From assembly GCA_016933315.1 (NCBI GenBank), contig JAFGBE010000014.1, positions 1 through 12,548 of the forward strand: a stretch of 12,548 nt of DNA, in the 5' to 3' direction. Shown in pieces: positions 1-6,911 of this stretch. Positions within the stretch are counted from its first letter, which is position 1. The number at the start of each line of letters is the position of its first letter. The position numbers and the translations under genes were made by a program. Under the pieces are notes generated by a model, which saw only the letters and a list, made by a program, of their open reading frames with translations, was not told the DNA's origin and did not search any database. This stretch comes from Candidatus Auribacterota bacterium. Lineage in GTDB: Bacteria; Auribacterota; UBA6266.

Positions 1-169
1 CGTGATAAAACCGATGCTTGTTTTCCTGAGGGGTTATATAGTAAAAATGGGTTTTCTTGACGGCATAAGAAGTTATATTTTTGAGGTTTTCTCTTCGTTT
101 TATACATTCAATAAGTATGCGAAATTGAGGGATCTTATCAGGGTCAGGGGAGATGGGGAGAAGAAATGA
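1..169 (+). CDS. Glycosyltransferase family 2, WaaE-like, C-terminal end only
   Basis: The window opens inside a gene: the frame starting at base 2 stays open for 55 codons and ends at the TGA at 167-169. The residues visible include LVFLRGYIVKMGFLDG followed by an aromatic-rich helix and KYAKLRDL. This matches the C-terminal tail of family 2 glycosyltransferases of the WaaE/KdtX type, where a GFLDG turn precedes a hydrophobic helix and a KYxKL segment near the end. In that family the tail follows the GT-A catalytic domain and is membrane-associated; the catalytic part lies outside the window. The stop overlaps the start of the next gene as ATGA, so the two are probably translationally coupled. 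The call rests on the tail alone, so the sugar transferred is unknown. Confidence 0.7.
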   Translation, partial: VIKPMLVFLRGYIVKMGFLDGIRSYIFEVFSSFYTFNKYAKLRDLIRVRGDGEKK

Positions 170-1209
170 AGATGCTTTATAACCTGTATCCTTCCGCTTT
201 CCAGAATCCGGGCGGGGGAGAAATCCAGATGCTGCAGACGAAGAAATTTGTTGAGAAACGCGGCTTACAGGTGGATTTTTTCGACCAGTGGAAGACGGAT
301 TTGGGGGATTACGGCGTATTACATACATTCGGGTCTGTAAAATATGCTCTCGATGTCATGGAAGCCGCAAAATCAAAAGGCCTGAAAAATGTGCTTTCCA
401 CGATTTGCTGGTATGACCTCAGGAGCGCCTGGCATTCCCCTGATTTTACTGCGTCGCCGTATAAAAATACATTGAGATACCTGGTCAAACTGGTATTTCC
501 CGGATTCCCGTCAATGAGGAGAAGGATGTTTGAGATATCGGATTTGCTGCTCCCTAATTCCAGTATGGAAGCGGACCAGATAAGCAGGCTGTTTTCAATC
601 AGGCCGGATAAGTTTTTTGTTGTGCCCAACGGGGTTGACCTTTCGTTCAAAGACGGCGATGAAAAATTATTTATCCGCAAATATAACATTAAAGATTTTG
701 TCTTATATGTGGGGAGAATAGAACCCAGGAAGAACATTGTAAATATGATAAAGGCTTTTAAAGACACCGACAGGCCGCTTGTAATTATAGGGGATTATGT
801 GTCTATGTATGCGGATTACTATAATCTATGCAGGAAACTGGCAGGCGGCAATGTCCATTTTCTCGGGCGGATGGAGCATGACGACCCCATGCTTAAGTCC
901 GCATATAAGGCGTGTAATGTGTTTTTAATGCCTTCCTGGTTTGAGACTCCGGGCTTATCCGCCCTTGAAGCAGCCCTGTCGGGAGCAAAGATTGTGATAA
1001 CTTCAGGGGGTTGCACGAGAGAGTATTTCAAGGATTTTGTCCTTTATGTTAATCCTTCAAAGCCCGTCGATATCTGCGGGGCGGTTACCGAGGCCGCCAA
1101 TTCCAGCAAAACAAACAGCCTGCAGAATTACATCGGCAAAAATTTCAGCTGGGAAAGGGTTGCTGAAATTACGGTTAATGCGTATCGCCGGGTCAACACG
1201 GAAAGCTGA
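166..1209 (+). CDS. Glycosyltransferase family 4 (GT-B fold)
   Basis: This 347-residue protein looks like a retaining GT-B glycosyltransferase that moves a sugar from a nucleotide-sugar donor onto a growing glycan at the cytoplasmic face of the inner membrane. The N-terminal acceptor half has a glycine-rich loop (PGGGE, residues 15-19). The linker carries LLLPNSSMEADQI (128-139) and PNGVDLSF (154-161), typical of GT4. The donor half begins YVGRIEPRKN (181-190), with the Arg/Lys pair that contacts the donor diphosphate. It contains the retaining EX7E motif, Glu260 to Glu268, in FETPGLSALEAALSGA. There is no signal peptide or membrane span. The ATG overlaps the upstream TGA, and GGGGAG at 155-160 lies 5 bases ahead, so the start is well supported. 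Eight bases separate it from the next gene. Donor and acceptor cannot be told from sequence. Confidence 0.9.
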   Translation: MKMLYNLYPSAFQNPGGGEIQMLQTKKFVEKRGLQVDFFDQWKTDLGDYGVLHTFGSVKYALDVMEAAKSKGLKNVLSTICWYDLRSAWHSPDFTASPYKNTLRYLVKLVFPGFPSMRRRMFEISDLLLPNSSMEADQISRLFSIRPDKFFVVPNGVDLSFKDGDEKLFIRKYNIKDFVLYVGRIEPRKNIVNMIKAFKDTDRPLVIIGDYVSMYADYYNLCRKLAGGNVHFLGRMEHDDPMLKSAYKACNVFLMPSWFETPGLSALEAALSGAKIVITSGGCTREYFKDFVLYVNPSKPVDICGAVTEAANSSKTNSLQNYIGKNFSWERVAEITVNAYRRVNTES

Positions 1210-1217
1210 TATCGCCC

Positions 1218-2342
1218 ATGAAATATATCTTTAGGAAAAAGCGGTTAAAATTTTTTGTGGGTTTACTTGATTTCTTCGGCCGAGCCCTTTATTTTCCGGG
1301 CTGGCTGAAGAGGCCGTTGGCCGAAAAACCCGGGAACATAGCTGTCCTGAGATTTGACCATATAGGAGATATCATAAACACCACTCCTCTTTTGAGGTCT
1401 TTGAGAAGTAAATACAAGTATGCGAACATAGACGTTTATGTGAGCCCGTGGGGAGAGGAAGCTATTGCGGGGAACCCGCATATTAACAATATTTTCATTG
1501 TAAAAACAAATATATACAAGCGCGATATAAAAACCAGGATAGGGTTTCCTTCCGTTTTAAGCATTGCCGCGCTTGTAAGGAAGAAAAAATATGATCTTGG
1601 CATAAGCGTAAGAGGGGACATCAGGGAAATATTCCTATTGCGGGCGGCCGGTGTGCGGCATATAGTGTCTTACGGTATTACGGGCGGCGCGTTTATGGCA
1701 GATACGGTTCCCGAGTATCAGTTCGGAAGCCATGAAGTTGATATTAACCTGAATATAGCCAGGGCCCTGGGTTGTCCCGACCTTTCTCCGAAAACGGAAT
1801 TTTTCATAAAAAAGGAAGACATGGATGTACGGAGGCTGTTCGGGCTGGAGGCCGGAAAATATGTTGTATTGCATGTCGGTTCGGGGGCCGCTTCCAAAAG
1901 GTGGCATCCCTATAAATTTGCGCGCCTTATATCGATGCTGAAGAACACAGATTTAAGTGTGGTTCTTGCCGGCAGCGCTTCCGAAACACAGAATCTAACA
2001 AAATCCCTCTCAGAGAAAGGGAAAGTTACCGATTTGGGCGGTAAAACTACACTCTCCCAGCTCGGCGCTGTTTTGCGGCAGGCGGTTCTTTTTGTAGGCA
2101 CTGATTCCGGGCCGTCCCATATTGCCGCGGCTCTGGATGTCCCGAGTATTATACTGTTCAGCGGGGCGAACCTTCCTTCCCGCTGGGCGCCGCGCGGCAG
2201 GGATGTTAATGTGATTTATAAGAACACTCCCTGTTCCCCGTGTTGTTCGTTTGACTGCCGTGTAAAGGGACACCCGTGTATGGAAAATATCACCGAATCT
2301 GAAATATACCGGCAGATAAGGAGCATAATAGACAAGATATGA
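1218..2342 (+). CDS. Glycosyltransferase family 9, LPS heptosyltransferase-like
   Basis: A 374-residue GT-B enzyme of the WaaC/WaaF/WaaQ family, which adds L-glycero-D-manno-heptose from ADP-heptose to the LPS core. The first strand carries VLRFDHIGD (43-51); Asp51 sits where heptosyltransferases have the catalytic Asp. The C-terminal half shows HVGSGAASKRWHPYKF (219-234), with the Lys-Arg that faces the donor phosphates, and GTDSGPSHIAAALDVPS (294-310), the family ADP-heptose signature. A cysteine cluster follows at residues 339, 342, 343, 347 and 354. About 40 basic and hydrophobic residues precede the first strand, more than in E. coli WaaC or WaaF, and may bind the membrane. The start has only a weak ribosome site (GGAAAG at 1200-1205), so an internal start is possible. 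The stop overlaps the next start as ATGA. Whether it is heptosyltransferase II, III or uses another sugar is not resolvable. Confidence 0.9.
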   Translation: MKYIFRKKRLKFFVGLLDFFGRALYFPGWLKRPLAEKPGNIAVLRFDHIGDIINTTPLLRSLRSKYKYANIDVYVSPWGEEAIAGNPHINNIFIVKTNIYKRDIKTRIGFPSVLSIAALVRKKKYDLGISVRGDIREIFLLRAAGVRHIVSYGITGGAFMADTVPEYQFGSHEVDINLNIARALGCPDLSPKTEFFIKKEDMDVRRLFGLEAGKYVVLHVGSGAASKRWHPYKFARLISMLKNTDLSVVLAGSASETQNLTKSLSEKGKVTDLGGKTTLSQLGAVLRQAVLFVGTDSGPSHIAAALDVPSIILFSGANLPSRWAPRGRDVNVIYKNTPCSPCCSFDCRVKGHPCMENITESEIYRQIRSIIDKI

Positions 2343-3433
2343 ATATAGTATTCGATGCCAGGATGTTGAGTTCTCTGGACCATGGTATTGCCGTGCATGC
2401 GTATAACCTGCTGAAGGCTTTGGTAAGGGGAGAATCGGAGTTTGTCTTCAGAGTCCTGGCGCCGAAAAATAATATAATTGATTTCGAAAGCGGAAAAATG
2501 GAAATCATTTTTTCCGGGATTCCGATGTACTCCGTTTCAGAGCAGGTCCTGCTGCCGCGCGTTATAGGCAGGTTGAGGCCTTCTTTATACCATATCCCTT
2601 CTTTTTCAGCGCCTTTATTAGTCAATTGCCCTTTTGTGATGACCATCCATGATTTGATACATATGAAATTTTCTTATGATTATTCCCGTTTGCACAGGGC
2701 ATATTACAAGCTGATAGTAAAAAGGGCAGCCCAAAAGGCGGCAAAAGTGATTACGGTTTCAGAAAATTCAAAGAGGGATATTATTGATTTTCTGGGGCTG
2801 GATAAGTCAAAAATAAAGGTGATTCATAACGGCCTTGATCTCGAACGGGTGAGGAAGCTGGCCGCTGGCGACCCGAAGGCATATGTCCGCAGCAAATTTG
2901 GGATAGAGGGCGATTTTATTATCTGTGTCGGCAATCCGAAACCGCATAAGAACCTTATAACGGCAGTGAGGGCCTTCAGGAAAGCGTCTTCAAAAAGCGC
3001 CTTGCCTCTCAGGATGCTTTTAGGCGGGGCGGAGGAAAAGTTTCTTTCCGGCCACGGTATAAAACCCGGCAAGGATATAATATGTGCGCCTGATATGACT
3101 TCGAAGGATTTATATAATGCGGTGAAAGGAGCCCGGATGCTTGTTTTTCCTTCTATGTACGAAGGGTTTGGATATCCTCCGGTCGAAGCGATGGCCCTTT
3201 CTACCCCCGTCATAACAACTAACGTGTCTTCTCTGCCCGAGATAGTAAAAGATGCGGCCCTGCTGCTGGATCCCCTTGATGCGGACGCTATGGCAGGAGC
3301 AATGCTGAAATTACTGGAAGACGATTCGCTGGGGCGTGATCTGGTTCAGAAAGGGCTTAAAACAGCGGAACAATATTCGTATGAAATGATGGGCCGCCGG
3401 ACTTTATCTCTATATGAGGAGTTGTTGAAATGA
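2339..3433 (+). CDS. Glycosyltransferase family 4, mannosyltransferase-like
   Basis: A 364-residue GT-B enzyme of the large group that includes many O-antigen mannosyltransferases. Residues 101-111 (MTIHDLIHMKF) are the His-Asp loop of the acceptor domain in this subgroup. VITVSENSKRDI (137-148) and VIHNGLDLERV (161-171) form the interdomain region. The donor domain starts CVGNPKPHKNL (196-206) and holds the EX7E pair Glu275/Glu283 in YEGFGYPPVEAMALSTP. SSLPEIVKDAALLLDP (297-312) is the usual family ending before the closing helices. No membrane span is seen. AAGGAG at 2318-2323 is 15 bases before the ATG, rather far, so coupling from the upstream stop may help initiation. Both ends overlap neighbours by ATGA. 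Mannose is a guess from subgroup resemblance; the donor is not proven. Confidence 0.92.
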   Translation: MNIVFDARMLSSLDHGIAVHAYNLLKALVRGESEFVFRVLAPKNNIIDFESGKMEIIFSGIPMYSVSEQVLLPRVIGRLRPSLYHIPSFSAPLLVNCPFVMTIHDLIHMKFSYDYSRLHRAYYKLIVKRAAQKAAKVITVSENSKRDIIDFLGLDKSKIKVIHNGLDLERVRKLAAGDPKAYVRSKFGIEGDFIICVGNPKPHKNLITAVRAFRKASSKSALPLRMLLGGAEEKFLSGHGIKPGKDIICAPDMTSKDLYNAVKGARMLVFPSMYEGFGYPPVEAMALSTPVITTNVSSLPEIVKDAALLLDPLDADAMAGAMLKLLEDDSLGRDLVQKGLKTAEQYSYEMMGRRTLSLYEELLK

Positions 3434-4590
3434 GTTGCAGGGTCGCTCTAGTGCATGATTGGCTTACCGGAATGAGAGGCGGGGAAAAGTGCCTCGATGC
3501 GATGTGCGACTTATTTCCGGATGCCGATATATTCACTTTATTCCACAGGAGAGGGAGTGTTTCCGAAAAAATTGAAAAACACAGGATTCTGACTTCATAC
3601 CTTCAGAAAATCCCAGGTTCCTGCTCTTTTTACAGGTATTTGCTTCCGTTATTCCCGGGTGCCGTGGAAAATTTTGATCTTTCTGGTTATGATCTGGTTA
3701 TAAGCAGCAGCCATTGTGCGGCGAAAGGCGTGAAAACCGCGCGAAACCAGAAACATATATGTTACTGTCATACTCCTGTGAGGTATGTTTCGGATATGGC
3801 CAGGATTTATTTCGACAGGGGAAGCTTCGGCAAAATCAGGTACCTGGCGCTGAAGCCGCTCCTTAAGCGCTTTGAAAACTGGGATATAGAAAACTCCGGC
3901 AGAATAGATTATTTTGTCGCCAATTCCCTGAACGTTAAAAAGAGGATCTTGCAGAGGTATAATATGGATTCAACGGTGATATATCCTCCCGTAGATACTG
4001 AAAAATTTTATAACAATAAAAGCGAGGAGTTTTATCTTGTTGTCAGCGCTTTTGCGCCATATAAAAAAGTTGACCTTGCGATAAGGGCTTTTAACAAGCT
4101 TGGCAAGAGGTTGATTGTGATAGGGTCCGGGCAGGATGAAAAATGCCTGAGAAAAACGGCATCATCTAATATTGAGTTTTTAGGTTGGGTGGGGGATAAT
4201 GAAATAAGGGAATATTACAGCAGGTGCAAAGCGTTTATTTTTCCCGGCGAGGAGGATTTTGGCATCACGCCCGTGGAAGCCCAGGCTTCCGGGAAACCCG
4301 TTATAGCATACGGCAGGGGAGGACAGACGGAAACAGTGAGGCCTTTTGATAAGTTTAAGAATGATAATCCCACGGGAGTGTTTTTCTACGAGCAGAAGGA
4401 TGATGCTCTTGTGGAAGCGGTAAAGTTATTTGAAGACAGCTGCGGATTTTTTAAGCCTGAAAATATAAGGAGCAATGCGGAAAAATTCAACCGCGGCAGG
4501 TTCTTATCCGAATTTAAAGATTTCGTGACGGACAGGTCGCGAAAAGGTTTTGAAAAAGGGAGACAAATCGGTGAAATCAAAAAGAAGTGA
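3430..4590 (+). CDS. Glycosyltransferase family 4, WbaZ-like
   Basis: A 386-residue GT-B enzyme. The opening VALVHDWLTGMRGGEK (5-20) is characteristic of WbaZ/WbdC-type mannosyltransferases, as are the paired segments CYCHTPVRYVSD (111-122) and FVANSLNVKKRI (162-173). VIYPPVDTEKFY (183-194) marks the hinge. The donor domain carries SAFAPYKKVDLAI (206-218), IGSGQDEK (231-238) and GEEDFGITPVEAQASGKP, where Glu275 and Glu283 form the EX7E motif. The glutamate preceding the Phe-Gly fits this clade, which uses GDP-mannose or a related nucleotide sugar. GAGGAG at 3416-3421, 8 bases ahead, is one of the clearest ribosome sites in the window, and the start overlaps the previous stop as ATGA. The Lys-rich 3' end overlaps the next gene by about 20 bases. 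It is the third family 4 enzyme here and not a recent duplicate of the others. Confidence 0.92.
   Translation: MSCRVALVHDWLTGMRGGEKCLDAMCDLFPDADIFTLFHRRGSVSEKIEKHRILTSYLQKIPGSCSFYRYLLPLFPGAVENFDLSGYDLVISSSHCAAKGVKTARNQKHICYCHTPVRYVSDMARIYFDRGSFGKIRYLALKPLLKRFENWDIENSGRIDYFVANSLNVKKRILQRYNMDSTVIYPPVDTEKFYNNKSEEFYLVVSAFAPYKKVDLAIRAFNKLGKRLIVIGSGQDEKCLRKTASSNIEFLGWVGDNEIREYYSRCKAFIFPGEEDFGITPVEAQASGKPVIAYGRGGQTETVRPFDKFKNDNPTGVFFYEQKDDALVEAVKLFEDSCGFFKPENIRSNAEKFNRGRFLSEFKDFVTDRSRKGFEKGRQIGEIKKK
4557..4562 (+). promoter_or_regulatory. Ribosome binding site choosing the GTG start of the sugar-phosphate transferase
   Basis: AGGGAG at 4557-4562 lies 8 bases ahead of the GTG at 4571. A TTG further upstream at 4550 is also in frame but has no comparable site. 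This favours GTG 4571. The site lies inside the 3' end of the preceding glycosyltransferase gene. Confidence 0.55.
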
Positions 4591-5968
4591 TTTCCTTCTT
4601 AAAATAGTGCTGCTTGTCGGCGATGCCGTCTTGGTGTTTCTGAGTTTTATTTTTGTTTATTACTTCAGGTTCCACACTTTTATCAGCGCGCCCAAAGGCG
4701 TGCCTGAACTTAGCGCGTATATTCAGGCTGTGCCTGTAGCTGTTTTTATCTGGATATTGATTTTTGCCCACTTCGGGCTTTATAATATATCAAGCATCGA
4801 ATCCAGGTGGAACCAAGCGGGTAACATTACAAAAGCCGTTTTCTGGGGAACAGTAGCCCTTCTGGCGGCTTCCACTTTATACAGGGCTTTTTCCTATTCA
4901 AGGCTTGTTATTGGCCTTTCATTTCTGAGTTCAATCATACTGTTGAATGTTTTCCGGTTTGCAATCAGCGCCTTAAGGATAAGGATGCTTGAGAATATAT
5001 CCAACAAAAAAAGGGTTCTGATAATAGGCACCGACGATACCGCTATCCGTATTGCGCTTACACTCAAAGATAACGCGCAGTATGTCTCAAAAGTTATAGG
5101 TTTTATTTCTCCCCGCCCTGAGATGCTGGGCAGGGAAATTGCCGGTGTCAGGGTTGTCGATACCCTGGATAATGTGGAAAAACATTTTTCAAAGGATGAG
5201 GCGGATGAAGTTATCCTGACGCTTTCAACCCTTCCGCATGAAAAGATAGTGAATTTTATAATCAAGTGCTCGAAAGAGCTCATAACCTGGAAAATGATAC
5301 CCGATGTTATGCAGATGACGGTCGCGAGGCTCGGGCTTGAAGAGATAAACGGGATCCCGATAATGAGACAGAAAGACCTTCCCCTTGACCACGTGGGCAA
5401 CAGGATATTAAAAAGGGTTTTTGATGTTTTCGGCTCACTGGCCGGACTGATTGTTTTTTCCCCGGTTCTCCTTGTTTTTTCCTTATTGATAAAGGCTGCT
5501 TCCGGAGGGGGGATTTTTTACAGGCAGAAAAGAGTCGGCGAAGACGGCAGGGAATTCAACCTGTATAAACTAAGATCCATGAAGCCGGACGCTGAAGACA
5601 GCACAGGCCCTGTGTGGGCCAGGAAAGATGATGAAAGGACAACGAAAGTCGGTAAAATAATGAGGAAATACAACATAGATGAAATACCACAGTTCTGGAA
5701 TGTTTTAAAAGGTGACATGAGCATTGTCGGGCCGAGGCCCGAGAGGCCTCATTTTGTTTGTCAGTTTAAAGAGCAGATACCTTATTATATGGCGAGGCAC
5801 AGGGTAAAATCCGGACTTACGGGATGGGCGCAGGTAAACGGCTACAGGGGGGATACTTCCCTGGGAGAGAGAATAAAACATGATTTGTATTATATGGAAA
5901 ATTGGTCTATTATGTTCGACCTTAGAATAATACTTATGACATTAAAAGCCTTTAAAAATGCATACTGA
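4571..5968 (+). CDS. Polyprenyl-phosphate sugar-1-phosphate transferase (WbaP/WcaJ family)
   Basis: This enzyme would start a lipid-linked glycan by moving a sugar-1-phosphate from a nucleotide sugar to undecaprenyl phosphate in the inner membrane. Numbered from the GTG start (465 residues), four hydrophobic segments lie near 10-30, 54-71, 90-106 and 111-129. A Rossmann-like domain begins KRVLIIGTDDTA (147-158). A fifth hydrophobic segment (about 285-309), the re-entrant helix of the family, precedes the catalytic sugar-transferase domain. There, FYRQKRVGEDGREFNLYKLRSM, YNIDEIPQFWNVLKGDM with the Asp-Glu dyad at 370-371, SIVGPRPERP and GLTGWAQVNGYRG are all intact. Length and order match full-length WbaP/WcaJ proteins rather than the short PglC type. 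Starting from TTG at 4550 would add seven residues. It overlaps the GT4 gene before it and the GT2 gene after it. The sugar (galactose, glucose or another) cannot be read from sequence. Confidence 0.92.
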   Translation: MKSKRSDFLLKIVLLVGDAVLVFLSFIFVYYFRFHTFISAPKGVPELSAYIQAVPVAVFIWILIFAHFGLYNISSIESRWNQAGNITKAVFWGTVALLAASTLYRAFSYSRLVIGLSFLSSIILLNVFRFAISALRIRMLENISNKKRVLIIGTDDTAIRIALTLKDNAQYVSKVIGFISPRPEMLGREIAGVRVVDTLDNVEKHFSKDEADEVILTLSTLPHEKIVNFIIKCSKELITWKMIPDVMQMTVARLGLEEINGIPIMRQKDLPLDHVGNRILKRVFDVFGSLAGLIVFSPVLLVFSLLIKAASGGGIFYRQKRVGEDGREFNLYKLRSMKPDAEDSTGPVWARKDDERTTKVGKIMRKYNIDEIPQFWNVLKGDMSIVGPRPERPHFVCQFKEQIPYYMARHRVKSGLTGWAQVNGYRGDTSLGERIKHDLYYMENWSIMFDLRIILMTLKAFKNAY

Positions 5969-6911
5969 TACCGCAAGTTTTACAATAACGTATATCATCA
6001 TAAATCATAATACGGAAAAGCTTACTTTAAGTTGCATCGATTCTGTGATAAAGAATTCGGTTTCCGGCTATGAAATAATCGTGTTTGATAACGGTTCGCA
6101 AGAAGGCAACATCCGCAGCCTGGAAAAAAGGGAAGATATCCTTTTTTTGGCATCAAAAAAGAATCTGGGGTTTGCCCGCGCGTGCAACCGGGCTTTTGAA
6201 AAGGCGTCAGGGGAATTCGTGTGCTTTATCAACAGCGATGCTGAACTCAGGACGGGAGTTGATAATTTAACAGTTTTTTTAAGCTCCGATGAACGTGCTG
6301 CCGCCGCCGGAGCCATGCTTTTAAACAGCGACGGTTCGGAACAGAACTCATTCGGTAAAACCCCGTGTTTTACGACTGAGATATTTAATAAGTCCCTGCT
6401 GGAAATATTTTCACTTAAGTCTTTCAGGCGGAAAGCGGGACAGGCAACGAAGCCGTTTGAGGTGGAAAGCCTCGTCGGAGCTTTTATGGTGGTGAAAAGC
6501 GGGGTTTTCAGGGAACTCGGCGGTTTCGACGAGAGATATTTTTTCTTTTTCGAAGAGTCTGATTTCTGCCTGAGGATGCGCCGAGCCGGATATAAGATTT
6601 TTATGTTTCCCGGCGTAAAAGTTGTCCATTTCCAGGGCAAGACCGCCGGCGCCAAATTGCTGCATGCAAGAGTTGAATATTATCTTTCGAGATATAAGTA
6701 TTTCAGAAAACACTATGGTTATTCCGGGGAAGTTGCCTTGAAAGCGTGCCTTATCATACTGCTGCTATCCAGGTCGATCCTTTATCTGGCGGGGAATATC
6801 GCCACGGTTTTTCTCATCAGGAATTTGAGGGGCAAGCTTATTTTGTCATGTTATCTGTTCATGTGGCATTTGCTGGGGCTGCGGAGGGATTGGGGGCTTA
6901 CCGGTGAATAG
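5958..6911 (+). CDS. Glycosyltransferase family 2, rhamnosyltransferase-like, membrane-anchored
   Basis: A 317-residue GT-A enzyme of the WbbL-like group. It opens with IIINHNTEKLTLSCIDSV (13-30), then IIVFDNGSQEGN (40-51), in which Asp44 contacts the nucleotide. NLGFARACNRAF (69-80) and FINSDAEL (90-97) follow; Asp94 stands at the metal-binding DxD position, here in the form NSDAE. The acceptor half has ESLVGAFMVVKSGVFRELGG (170-189) and a DERYFFFFEESDFCLR segment with the acidic catalytic residues at 199-202. HFQGKTAG (224-231) follows. Residues 260-287 are strongly hydrophobic and probably anchor the C-terminus to the inner membrane. The gene overlaps the preceding stop by 11 bases and the following gene by 8. 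Relatives in this group often transfer rhamnose, but the donor here is not established. Confidence 0.9.
   Translation: MHTDTASFTITYIIINHNTEKLTLSCIDSVIKNSVSGYEIIVFDNGSQEGNIRSLEKREDILFLASKKNLGFARACNRAFEKASGEFVCFINSDAELRTGVDNLTVFLSSDERAAAAGAMLLNSDGSEQNSFGKTPCFTTEIFNKSLLEIFSLKSFRRKAGQATKPFEVESLVGAFMVVKSGVFRELGGFDERYFFFFEESDFCLRMRRAGYKIFMFPGVKVVHFQGKTAGAKLLHARVEYYLSRYKYFRKHYGYSGEVALKACLIILLLSRSILYLAGNIATVFLIRNLRGKLILSCYLFMWHLLGLRRDWGLTGE

Noticed and set aside
2229..2281. Cysteine cluster in the first GT9 enzyme, echoed at 9308-9352 in the second
   Set aside because: Cysteine clusters with Cys-Met near the C-terminus are a known feature of many GT9 heptosyltransferases, E. coli WaaF included, so this is not novel.
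166..4590. Idea that the three GT4 genes are recent tandem duplicates
   Set aside because: Their N-terminal halves, linkers and EX7E contexts differ throughout; they share only general family motifs.
4894..5400. 168-codon open frame on the - strand
   Set aside because: It is an antisense shadow of the sugar-phosphate transferase gene, Ser/Ile-rich with no recognisable motif.
5725..5750. GC-rich overlapping palindromes (GGGCC/GGCCC and GAGGCC/GGCCTC)
   Set aside because: They fall exactly on the codons of the conserved Gly-Pro-Arg-Pro-Glu motif of the sugar-phosphate transferase, so coding explains them.
6068..6655. 195-codon open frame on the - strand
   Set aside because: It lies wholly inside the GT2 gene, whose + frame has all family motifs. 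The - frame is low-complexity, Ser/Lys-rich, and matches no family I know.
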